This document shows, one piece after another, positions 14,129 through 21,221 of a stretch of DNA of 38,424 nucleotides; within the stretch, counting starts at the first letter, position 1; the number at the start of each line of letters is the position of its first letter. The notes under the pieces are model-generated. The model made no database searches. It worked only from the letters and a program-made list of their open reading frames with translations, and was not told the origin of the DNA. Source of the DNA: Roseburia sp. (GTDB lineage: Bacteria > Bacillota > Clostridia > Oscillospirales > Ruminococcaceae); NCBI GenBank assembly GCA_023666265.1, contig JAMPCH010000026.1, positions 1 through 38,424 of the forward strand, read 5' to 3'. The position numbers were made by a program, and so were the translations under genes.

Positions 14129-16426
14129 ATGAAACGAAAAACATTCTCCCTCTTTTTATGCGCCTGTCTCCTGTTAAGCGGCTGTACCGCCGAGAGCGGG
14201 GAAGGAGCGGAGACGGCGGAGACCCCGCCGACCGCCGAGACCTCGCCCGAGGAGACCGACCCCGCCGAAACAACGCCTTCCAAAACGGAGGAAACGGCGG
14301 CGGAGACGACGGAGGACGACCCCTTTCTGACGGTCTCGGAGGCGCGGATCTACTCGACCATGTTAAATCTGACCGATCCCGATTTCCGCGATTTTTTCGG
14401 CGGCGGGGGACTTTACAGCGGGAACGAGATCGCCTTCTCGAGCTTTAACTATCTCTATCTCGGCGAGGGTCTCTTTCGCGTCATCGATCAGCCCCGCGTC
14501 CGCGAATCGAGCCGTAAGCTCGCCGTGACCGAGGAGGAGAAGGCGGCTTTTTCCGAGGAGATCCAAAGATCCGAGTTTATCCCCTTCGGGACGGCGACCG
14601 AGGCGTCCGCCTATACGGGCTTTAAGGCGAGCGAGATGTTTTTTACGCTCGATAATTTAAGCTCGGAGTATGATCTGAACGGCTCTCGCGCCGACCTGAC
14701 GAACGTGTCCTGCGGCTATACGCTGTCCGACGAGGTCGCGGTGAACGCCTTCGTCAAAAGCGACGGGGACGGGAACGTCGTCTTTATCCCCGACCCCGCC
14801 TATCTTTACGGGATCCCCGTTTTTGGGCGCGAGACGGCACACCTCACCTTTGATCTGGACGGGACGGAGGTCATGATGGATAGCTTCCCCGTGACTTGTC
14901 AACAGGGCGACGCGGACGTCCCCGAGCGTTATATTTACGCAAGGGTACGTTTTAGCGACCTCGTCGTCGGCTACGATTTTGAGGAGGGGTACGACTGTAC
15001 CGCGAAGCTCCTCGCGGTCGAGCCGATCACGGACGATCTCAACGAAGCGCTGAGCGAATCCTTCGTCCCCGACGACCCCGATAAAGACCCCGAAATGAGC
15101 ATGGTCTATCGGGCGCTCGCGGAGAATATCGACCTGTATTATAAGGATACGACCCACGGGATCGTCCTCCTCGACCTTGATTTCGACGGAACGCCCGAGC
15201 TTCTCGTCTCCGACGTTTATGTCTATTATGAGAACGAGTATCGGAGCGATCTCGGCGTAAACGTCTCGGTCTATCGGATCGAGGACGGCGAGCTGAAATA
15301 TATCGATTCTTTCCAAAACGCCCATCGGGTCGTTTACGCCGTATGGAATTCTCTCGGGAAAAAGACGCTCCCCGACGGGTCGGTCGGCTGGTTCTCGACC
15401 TCGCCCGACGATAACGATTATCTCTATCGGCTCGAGGGCGATCGGCTGATCGCGACCCCGATCTTTACGCGAGAGGTCGTGAGCGAGACGACCGACGAAT
15501 ACGGTAATACCTCGTATGAGTACGATTATTATTACATGGGCGATAAGATCGTCCCGATCGTAACACACGAGGAGCTAAGCGAGGACAATCCGATCTCCGA
15601 TACCCACTATGAATGGAACGGGAGCTATTCCTATTTCGGAGAAATGTGGGAGCTTTTTGGGATGGCGCGTGAGGCTTACTGCGCGGATATTACCGAGACC
15701 TATAGCCTTTACAGCGACTTCCTCACCGAGCTGACGGACAATAATCTCTATGAATACCGCGATCCGATCAAGCTCACGAAGCGCGAGCTCTCCTATTCCC
15801 TCGCGTACATGGTGGACGGCTTTTATCTCGGGGAATACGACTCCGAAAGTCGTACATACGGATACCGCTTTTTGGGCGATTACGCCAAGCCCGTGATCTA
15901 TCTCTATCCCGAGGAGGAGACCGAGGTCTCGGTTCGGGTGGACTTTACCGAGGGCGGCGAATTGACCTGTACCTATCCCGATTACGGCGACGGCTGGTCG
16001 GTGACGGCGTTCCCCGACGGGACGTTATACGATAAGGACGGGAACGAGTACTATTGCCTTTACTGGGAAGGCGAGGGGAACGCCCGCCTTGAGGAAGGGA
16101 AGGGCTGGTGCGTTCCGAGGGAGGATACCGCCTCCTTCCTGCGCGAAAAGCTGCTCGCGATCGGTCTGACCGCGCGGGAGGCGAACGAATTCATCATCTA
16201 CTGGCTTCCCGAGCTTCAAAAAAATCCCTATAACGTGATCTCCTTCCATACCGACGACTACGCGGATAGCGTTCCGCTGACGGTCACGCCCGCGCCCGAT
16301 ACCGTGATCCGCGTATTTATGACCTTTGAGCCGTGCGACGAGCCGACGGAGATCGAGCCTCAGGCGCTCCCGTCTTATGCGCGAGAGGGCTTCACCGTCG
16401 TCGAATGGGGCGGAAGTCACGGATAA
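14129..16426 (+). CDS. large lipoprotein with C-terminal KPVIYLYP-type domain
   Basis: 765 residues, ATG with AAAAGGAG eight bases upstream. The signal peptide ends in lipobox LLLSGC (Cys19). A linker rich in Thr, Glu and Pro (about 20-65) resembles a wall-spanning spacer. The middle region has an FDGTPELLV segment preceded by LLDLD, a pattern seen in VCBS/FG-GAP-like or Ca-binding repeats. The C-terminal 200 residues start with AKPVIYLYPEEETEVSVRVD and include DGWSVTAFPDGTLYDKDG, REANEFIIYWLPELQKNPYN and GFTVVEWGG. This recurrent extracellular domain is common in gut Firmicutes; its function is not known to me. Expression is probably set by the TTACAA array. Role in surface binding or nutrient sensing is a guess. 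Confidence 0.8.
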   Translation: MKRKTFSLFLCACLLLSGCTAESGEGAETAETPPTAETSPEETDPAETTPSKTEETAAETTEDDPFLTVSEARIYSTMLNLTDPDFRDFFGGGGLYSGNEIAFSSFNYLYLGEGLFRVIDQPRVRESSRKLAVTEEEKAAFSEEIQRSEFIPFGTATEASAYTGFKASEMFFTLDNLSSEYDLNGSRADLTNVSCGYTLSDEVAVNAFVKSDGDGNVVFIPDPAYLYGIPVFGRETAHLTFDLDGTEVMMDSFPVTCQQGDADVPERYIYARVRFSDLVVGYDFEEGYDCTAKLLAVEPITDDLNEALSESFVPDDPDKDPEMSMVYRALAENIDLYYKDTTHGIVLLDLDFDGTPELLVSDVYVYYENEYRSDLGVNVSVYRIEDGELKYIDSFQNAHRVVYAVWNSLGKKTLPDGSVGWFSTSPDDNDYLYRLEGDRLIATPIFTREVVSETTDEYGNTSYEYDYYYMGDKIVPIVTHEELSEDNPISDTHYEWNGSYSYFGEMWELFGMAREAYCADITETYSLYSDFLTELTDNNLYEYRDPIKLTKRELSYSLAYMVDGFYLGEYDSESRTYGYRFLGDYAKPVIYLYPEEETEVSVRVDFTEGGELTCTYPDYGDGWSVTAFPDGTLYDKDGNEYYCLYWEGEGNARLEEGKGWCVPREDTASFLREKLLAIGLTAREANEFIIYWLPELQKNPYNVISFHTDDYADSVPLTVTPAPDTVIRVFMTFEPCDEPTEIEPQALPSYAREGFTVVEWGGSHG

Positions 16427-16470
16427 CGGTTTCCTCGCGGTAGGAAACAAAAGGACGGAAGCTTTCGCTC

Positions 16471-16490
16471 CTGCCCCAAAAAATAAAAAT
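16471..16490 (-). repeat. intergenic box, copy 4 (degenerate)
   Basis: CTGCCCCAAAAAATAAAAAT on the plus strand is a diverged copy of the recurrent box, 44 bases after the lipoprotein stop, just before the terminator. Confidence 0.35.
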
Positions 16491-16498
16491 ACAAAAAC

Positions 16499-16534
16499 AT
16501 AAAACCCGCGCTCTTTTACGAATGCGGGTTTTAT
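16499..16534. terminator. bidirectional terminator between convergent genes
   Basis: ATAAAACCCGC pairs with GCGGGTTTTAT around a 14-nt loop. The minus-strand side continues into a longer T-rich run, so it should stop the EF-G-like gene well, and the plus-strand lipoprotein transcript moderately. Confidence 0.8.
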
Positions 16535-16545
16535 TGACTTTTTAA

Positions 16546-18597
16546 TTATCCCTCATACTCGCCGTACTTCGGCGCGTTCGCGATCACGTCCGCCTCGAGG
16601 TTGCTCGGGAGCTGTTCATACCGCGAGAAGGACATCGTGAACCAGCCCATACCGCGCGTGATCTGACGGATCACGGTCGCGAAATCGCCCGTTTCCGCCA
16701 TCGGAAGCTCGACGCTGACCGCCGTCATTCCGTTTTCGGCGGGGTTCATACCGAGTACCGCGCCGCGCCGCTTATTGACGATCCCCATGATGTCGCCCGT
16801 GTTCTCGTCGGGGACGGTCACCGTCAACAGCTCGATCGGCTCGAGGAGACAGGGCGAGGCTTGGGTCAATCCGTTTTTATAGGCGATATGCGCCGCCATC
16901 TTAAACGCCTGCTCCGAGCTGTCGACCGGGTGATATGACCCGTCGAGGAGCGTCGCCTTTAGCCGAACGACGGGATAGCCCGCGAGTACGCCGTGAACGA
17001 TGCTTTCCTGTAAGCCCTTTTCGACGGCGGGGAAGTAGTTCTTGGGGACGCTCCCGCCAAAGACTTTTTCCTCAAAGATCAGCTCGTCGCTCCCGTGCGG
17101 CTCAAACTCGATCTTTACGTGACCGTATTGCCCGTGACCGCCCGATTGCTTTTTATGCTTCCCTTCGACCGTGACCTTCTTTCTGATCGTCTCGCGGTAG
17201 GCGATGAGCGGATCCTCGAGAAGGACGTCTACGCCGAATTTATTTTTGAGCTTTTGTACCGACGCGTCGATATGCTGTTCGCCGAGACCGCCGATGATCC
17301 GCTGGTGGGTCTCGTGATTATGCTCATAGCTTAAGGTGTGATCCTCCTCGAGGAGACGCTGGAGCGCGGCGCTGATCTTTCCCTCGTCGCCCTTCGCCTT
17401 CGCGCGGATCGCCTTAAAGTAACAGGGGACGGGGAACTCAATCTTATCGAGCTTAATGGTATACCCCGCCTCACAGAGGGTGTCGCCGGTGTTCGCCCCG
17501 AGCTTCGTGAGCGCGATAATATCGCCCGCGTAGGCTTCGACCATTTCCTCCTGCTTCTTCCCCTTTAGGGCGACCATTTTCCCGAATTTCTCCGGCTCTT
17601 CCGTCTCGGCGTTGACGATATTGACGTTCCCCGAGAGGACGCCCGAGGCGATCTTAACGAAGCTGAGCTTCCCGATAAACTGGTCGGCGATCGTCTTAAA
17701 TACGATCGCGGCGAGCGGCTTTGTCTCGTCATATTCGGTCTTTTCGAGGTTGCGCTCATCGGGGGAGGGGAGCATATAAACGATCGTATTCAAGAGCATA
17801 TCCACGCTCGCGAGCGTATCGCCCGAACAGCATACGACCGGGGTAATGATCCCCTGATCGATCCCGTCGTGGATTCCCTTGATCATCTCCGCCTCGGTGA
17901 AATCCTCGCCCTCACTCTCAAAGAACTTCATCATAAGCTCCTCGTCCGTCTCGGCGATCGCCTCCGCCATCGCGGCGCGAAGCCCCTTTAAACGATTCTC
18001 AGAGGCGGGCATGGGTACCTCGGTCGGCTTCCCGTTCGCGTCGTAGGTATAAGCCTTCATCTCGAGAAGGTTTATGTAGCTCTCGACGGTCCCGTGCTTA
18101 TCAAACGGTACGACGATCGGGCAGACCGACGGACCGAAATTCGTTTTAAGCTCCTCAAGGCATTTATAAAAGTTGGAGTTTTCCTCCTCCATACGCGTTA
18201 CGACGAACATAGTCGCCTTTTTTTGTTTATGCGCCTCGCGAAACGCCTTGATCGTCCCCACCTGTACGCCGTCCTTCGCGGGGAGCGTGATGATGACGCT
18301 TTCCGCCGCGCGCATTCCCTCGTACATTCCGCCGATAAAATCAAATTGACCAGGGGTATCGATCAGGTTGATCTTTACGTCCTTCCATTCCGCGTAAGCG
18401 AGCGAGGTATTGAGCGAGATCTTACGCTTTATCTCGTCGGGGTCATAGTCACAAACGGTGTTCCCGTCCGCGACCTTCCCGATCCGGTCTAAGCCTCCGC
18501 TTACATACATGAGCGCTTCCGCGAGCGAGGTCTTTCCGCTCCCGCCGTGACCGGCGAGGGCGACGTTACGGATGTTTCTGCATTTGTAGGTTTTCAT
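16546..18597 (-). CDS. elongation factor G-like GTPase (EF-G2 type) with altered GTPase motifs
   Basis: 683 residues covering all five EF-G domains. G1 is GHGGSGKT (16-23). G3 reads DTPGQFDF (80-87), with Gln84 where EF-G has the catalytic His. G4 reads VVTRMEEENSNF, so the usual NKxD is TRME. Domain IV has KHKKQSGGHGQYGHV, the signature of the EF-G2-like branch. Later, PVDSSEQAFKMAA and RRGAVLGMNP match EF-G domains IV/V. Canonical EF-G drives translocation; this branch's role is unclear and may be ribosome rescue, recycling or a slower GTPase. A separate canonical fusA is expected elsewhere. Start ATG 18597 has AAAGGAA upstream; a TATAAT at 18684-18689 lacks a good -35. Confidence 0.85.
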   Translation of the reverse strand: MKTYKCRNIRNVALAGHGGSGKTSLAEALMYVSGGLDRIGKVADGNTVCDYDPDEIKRKISLNTSLAYAEWKDVKINLIDTPGQFDFIGGMYEGMRAAESVIITLPAKDGVQVGTIKAFREAHKQKKATMFVVTRMEEENSNFYKCLEELKTNFGPSVCPIVVPFDKHGTVESYINLLEMKAYTYDANGKPTEVPMPASENRLKGLRAAMAEAIAETDEELMMKFFESEGEDFTEAEMIKGIHDGIDQGIITPVVCCSGDTLASVDMLLNTIVYMLPSPDERNLEKTEYDETKPLAAIVFKTIADQFIGKLSFVKIASGVLSGNVNIVNAETEEPEKFGKMVALKGKKQEEMVEAYAGDIIALTKLGANTGDTLCEAGYTIKLDKIEFPVPCYFKAIRAKAKGDEGKISAALQRLLEEDHTLSYEHNHETHQRIIGGLGEQHIDASVQKLKNKFGVDVLLEDPLIAYRETIRKKVTVEGKHKKQSGGHGQYGHVKIEFEPHGSDELIFEEKVFGGSVPKNYFPAVEKGLQESIVHGVLAGYPVVRLKATLLDGSYHPVDSSEQAFKMAAHIAYKNGLTQASPCLLEPIELLTVTVPDENTGDIMGIVNKRRGAVLGMNPAENGMTAVSVELPMAETGDFATVIRQITRGMGWFTMSFSRYEQLPSNLEADVIANAPKYGEYEG

Positions 18598-18755
18598 TCT
18601 TTAAACCGTTCCTTTCCTTGCGGCGCGGGAATTTCGCGGGAGGTGGGCGCCGCGCGCTTTTTGGCGTCAATCGCCTTTCTATTATTATACACGATTTTTT
18701 TAGAAAAATCTACCCGTTTTTTGTGAAAAATAATTTATGCGTGTAGAAATCTTAT

Positions 18756-18788
18756 CGGATAATTTGTGCGTATTTCACAAATTATCCG
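18756..18788. promoter_or_regulatory. perfect 13-bp inverted repeat upstream of the EF-G-like gene
   Basis: CGGATAATTTGTG and CACAAATTATCCG are perfect inverted arms with a 7-nt spacer. It is AT-rich and lies about 160 bp upstream of the EF-G-like start and 105 bp past the phospholipase-like stop. On the plus strand a T-run follows after eight bases; on the minus strand none does. It could be a dimer operator or a 3' hairpin of the upstream gene. Confidence 0.5.
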
Positions 18789-18808
18789 GTCTTCCCGTTT
18801 TTTTGTTG

Positions 18809-18832
18809 TTTATTTTTTGGGGAAGGCGTGCG
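18809..18832 (+). repeat. intergenic box, copy 5 (TTTATTTTTTGGGGAAGGCGTGCG)
   Basis: Full-length recurrent box. The GCGTGC at its end pairs with GCACGC at 18837-18842 to form a small hairpin. Confidence 0.5.
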
Positions 18833-18893
18833 CCTCGGCACGCTCGGTCTTAGCGGCGGGAAAGCTTTTTCGGCGGTTATCGCGCGGTGTTAC

Positions 18894-19667
18894 CTAAAGT
18901 ACCCTTTTCCCCGCGAAGCTGTACGAATACGCTTCGCTCCACGGCTTTTTCCGCCGCGCGTTCTCCTCGAGCTGTGCGATCAGCCGCGCCGCGACCCCGA
19001 GGGCGCGGCGATAGCGCTTCATGAGCCCCGCCTCGCCTTTTTCGAGGACACGGACGCGCCGCCGTCTGAGGGTCGGGAAAGCCGCGCCGCAAAGCCTTCT
19101 CCCCGCGATGGTACGCGCCCCCGAGAATAGCGTCCCGTAAAAAGCCGCCGAGCTTACGGCGCGGCGGAGCTTTTTCGGCGAAACGCCGCGATAAAACGCC
19201 GCGATCAGCTCCGACTGCGCCCGCGACAGGCGAAACGCTCCGAGCGGACATTGATCCGGGTCTTTCCCGTCACACCGCATGAGCGAGCGGTCGAAAGCGT
19301 TCTCGAGCTCGATATGCCCGACGCCAAAGCGCTCAATCACCGAGGAGATAAAGCCGTGACAGGCGCTGTCGAGTACGAAGTGACAAAGCACGCCGCAAAG
19401 ATACGCGAACGCGTCGTCGGAAAAGCGGCGGCTTCGGAGGACGCTCGCTCCGTGGGCGAAAAAACGAAGCCCCGCGTCGGCGTGTATCCTTCGCCCGAGC
19501 GCGAGGACGATATTCGGGACGGCGGGGCGGTAAAAGAAAAGAAAGTCCGGTCCGATCAGCCCGAGGCGAAAAAGCGCCCCCTCGGAGCGCAGTCGATCGG
19601 ACAGCGGGGCGGGGAGGAGGTCTAAGACCTCCTCCCCGAATTTAAGATGCGCGTAAGCGGCGGGCAT
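18894..19667 (-). CDS. zinc-dependent phospholipase C family protein
   Basis: 257 residues, ATG 19667 with GAGGAGA upstream. It begins MPAAYAHLKFGEEVL, typical of the Zn_dep_PLPC fold, which in this intracellular branch starts at the N-terminus without a signal peptide. Likely metal ligands are His7, Asp41 in IGPDFLFFY, His62, His72, His96 and Asp100 in CHFVLDSACHGF, and His118 with Glu122 in GHIELENAFD. The mostly helical layout fits. The founding members cleave phosphatidylcholine; this branch is widespread in Clostridia and its substrate is unknown. The last 60 residues are basic (RRRRVRVLEKG). No promoter was clearly seen; the small acidic gene upstream may share its transcript. Confidence 0.78.
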   Translation of the reverse strand: MPAAYAHLKFGEEVLDLLPAPLSDRLRSEGALFRLGLIGPDFLFFYRPAVPNIVLALGRRIHADAGLRFFAHGASVLRSRRFSDDAFAYLCGVLCHFVLDSACHGFISSVIERFGVGHIELENAFDRSLMRCDGKDPDQCPLGAFRLSRAQSELIAAFYRGVSPKKLRRAVSSAAFYGTLFSGARTIAGRRLCGAAFPTLRRRRVRVLEKGEAGLMKRYRRALGVAARLIAQLEENARRKKPWSEAYSYSFAGKRVL

Positions 19668-19744
19668 AAGGATCGTCTCCTCTCATCGAGTCGTCGGGAA
19701 GGTCATAAAATCGTCGGAAGATCGGGAAGCTTGTCGGAGCGCCG

Positions 19745-19765
19745 CGCCTTCCCAAAATAAAAAAA
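19745..19765 (-). repeat. intergenic box, copy 6 (minus orientation)
   Basis: CGCCTTCCCAAAATAAAAAAA on the plus strand, directly abutting the stop codon of the small acidic protein gene. Confidence 0.5.
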
Positions 19766-19999
19766 CTAAAACCGATTTAACCGCTCCGCGTCCCTCATCT
19801 CCTCGCGGTCGTCCTCGTCGGGCATTTTTGGGACGGCGAAGGGGAGGATCTCTCTGTAATTCTCAAATTCCTCCTCCGAGGGGTCGGCGTTCGCGGGGAT
19901 CAGCCCGGTACAGTCCCGCGCCGACGAGGCGGGCGTAAAGTTCTCCATAAGGTCTTTTTCCTCTTTTTTAAGAGAATTTTTCTTCTTTTCGTTTTTCAT
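19766..19999 (-). CDS. small acidic hypothetical protein
   Basis: 77 residues, ATG 19999 preceded by AAGGAGG. The first 18 residues are highly charged (MKNEKKKNSLKKEEKDLM) with no hydrophobic core. The rest, from MENFTPASSARDCTGLIPAN onwards, is acidic and ends DEDDREEMRDAERLNRF. Small proteins with an ARDCTGLIP-like segment followed by an acidic tail recur in Clostridia, to my recollection, but no function is established. An internal Met at residue 18 is an alternative start but lacks a comparable ribosome site. Cytoplasmic. The lone conserved-looking Cys could bind metal or form a disulphide; this is only a suggestion. Confidence 0.65.
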   Translation of the reverse strand: MKNEKKKNSLKKEEKDLMENFTPASSARDCTGLIPANADPSEEEFENYREILPFAVPKMPDEDDREEMRDAERLNRF

Positions 20000-20048
20000 T
20001 TTTTTAGCGCCTCCTTGATTTGATCGAGGATAGAGTGCGCTTTTTCCG

Positions 20049-20097
20049 AAAAAAATATACGCGGCTTTTCCGAAATCGTTCGGGAAAGCCGCGTATA
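20049..20097 (-). terminator. terminator of hpf
   Basis: ATACGCGGCTTTTCC pairs with GGGAAAGCCGCGTAT around a 9-nt loop; on the minus strand a run of seven T follows. It ends 10 bases after the hpf stop. Confidence 0.88.
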
Positions 20098-20106
20098 AAA
20101 GAACGA

Positions 20107-20634
20107 TCAGCCCTTACTCGGCTCAAGCACCGCGTAGGCCTCGTCATCGCGCCGATAGACGACGTTTACGTCGCCCGTCTCGGCGTTTTTAAACATAAAG
20201 AAGGTATGCCCGAGGAGGTTCATCTGTAAGATCGCCTCGTCGATCGTCATCGGGCGAAGCTCAAAGGTCTTATGACGAATGACGTTATAATCGACCTGTT
20301 CGTCGGGGACGGGGTCGTACTGCTCGGCGAAGGAGCTGTCGCGGAGCTGTTTCGCGAGCTTTGTCTTATTCTTACGGATCTGGCGGATAATTTTATCGAC
20401 ACAGGCGTCGAGCGCGTCGTTTTTATCCTCCGCCGACTGCTCCGAGCGAAACGTCAGCCCGTTATAAAGCACCGTAAGCTCGACGATGATCTTATTTTTT
20501 TCGGCGCTAAGGGTGATCCGGGCGGAAGCGTCCGCCCCGAAGAATTTATCGAGCTTCGCGGACAGCTTTTCGTTCGCGTACTCCGTAAAGGCGGGGCTGA
20601 TCTGCATTTTTTTCGCGGTGATCTGAGTAGTCAT
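20107..20634 (-). CDS. hpf: ribosome hibernation promoting factor, long form
   Basis: 175 residues from ATG 20634, with AGGAAGGAA upstream (an extended frame to 20679 lacks a ribosome site). The N-terminal domain (1 to about 105) begins MTTQITAKKMQISPAFTEY and ends in a basic helix KIIRQIRKNKTKLAKQ, the ribosome-binding S30AE fold. The C-terminal domain (about 118-170), with VIRHKTFELRPMTIDEAI and LLGHTFFMFKNAETGDVNVV, is the dimerisation module of long HPF that joins two 70S into 100S particles in stationary phase. A consensus promoter and an unusual long palindromic leader precede it, and a strong terminator follows, so it is monocistronic. Confidence 0.95.
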   Translation of the reverse strand: MTTQITAKKMQISPAFTEYANEKLSAKLDKFFGADASARITLSAEKNKIIVELTVLYNGLTFRSEQSAEDKNDALDACVDKIIRQIRKNKTKLAKQLRDSSFAEQYDPVPDEQVDYNVIRHKTFELRPMTIDEAILQMNLLGHTFFMFKNAETGDVNVVYRRDDEAYAVLEPSKG

Positions 20635-20681
20635 AAGCGTTCCTTCCTTTCCTGTCGGCGGCGAAGCGCCGTCTTGCATTC

Positions 20682-20846
20682 AGAGCTTGTCTTCATAAGA
20701 TTTGTATGCGGATTTTCGGATAAATTTTGCCGAAGGCGAGGAGAAAAGCCGCAGGAATACTCGATGTATTTCAAGGGTTTCCGACGAAGTCTTCGGCGAA
20801 ATTTGCCGAAAAGACGCATGCAACATCTTGTGAAGACACGCTCTTA
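20682..20846 (-). repeat. 165-bp palindrome forming the hpf leader
   Basis: The arm starting AGAGCTTGTCTTCATAAGAT matches the reverse complement of the other end (AGAGCGTGTCTTCACAAGAT), with roughly 80 percent identity over about 57 bases including TTTTCGG and TTTGCCGAAG blocks. The -10 of the hpf promoter touches its outer end, so almost the whole palindrome is transcribed as the 5' leader. It could be a second family of miniature palindromic element or a structured leader. Sequence unlike the MITE at 13661 and 20915. Confidence 0.65.
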
Positions 20847-20874
20847 GTATACCACGATTTTCCGCGCTTGTCAA
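20846..20874 (-). promoter_or_regulatory. consensus sigma-A promoter of hpf
   Basis: TTGACA (20869-20874), 17-bp spacer, TATACT (20846-20851) on the minus strand. Predicted start near 20839, giving a leader of about 205 bases. Confidence 0.85.
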
Positions 20875-20914
20875 TGATTTGTCCAAGAAATGACAATTTG
20901 GAACGGAACTGTCT

Positions 20915-21221
20915 TTAGACTACACCGCACAATGATTGGCGTACAGATGTGCGGCAGAAATTTCTCTAACATTCGCTTTGCTTTGCGCCGCGTCCGTGCG
21001 GCACTTGGGGCGAATGTTACGCAACATCCTGTTGCGGTCAGATTGTACAGAATTTTTGCAGGAAGGCTGTTCTTTCGGTCAGCCCCTCTGGCTGGCTCTG
21101 CCAGCCACCTCCCCCGCCCGGGGGAGACCACCTTTCAAAAAAATTCTGTGCAATATGGCGGAAAAGATGTCGTGCAGCTGTGCGTCAAAGGCGTAGCCGG
21201 TCATTGCGCGGTGTTGCCTTT
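20915..21221. mobile_element. MITE-like palindromic element, copy B (about 307 bp, with nested palindromes)
   Basis: Same ends and inner arms as copy A. It is enlarged by two inserts. The left-arm insert (about 20958-21037) is itself bounded by AACATTCGC and GCGAATGTT. The loop insert (about 21073-21134) holds GGCTGGCTCTGCCAGCC and CTCCCCCGCCCGGGGGAG palindromes, of a type widespread in gut Firmicutes. The right end coincides with the GH31 stop codon: the TAA uses the element's last base. No open frame of note. Confidence 0.75.

Noticed and set aside
14657-15568. A 303-codon open frame on the minus strand inside the large lipoprotein gene
   Set aside because: It is antisense to a well-supported gene, has no ribosome site, and the protein is a low-quality Val/Ile/Asp-rich sequence, as expected when a GC-rich coding frame is read backwards.
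20682-20846. Riboswitch or tRNA-like structure in the hpf leader
   Set aside because: The fold is one long imperfect hairpin with no known aptamer core or tRNA pattern that I can recognise; kept as palindrome only.
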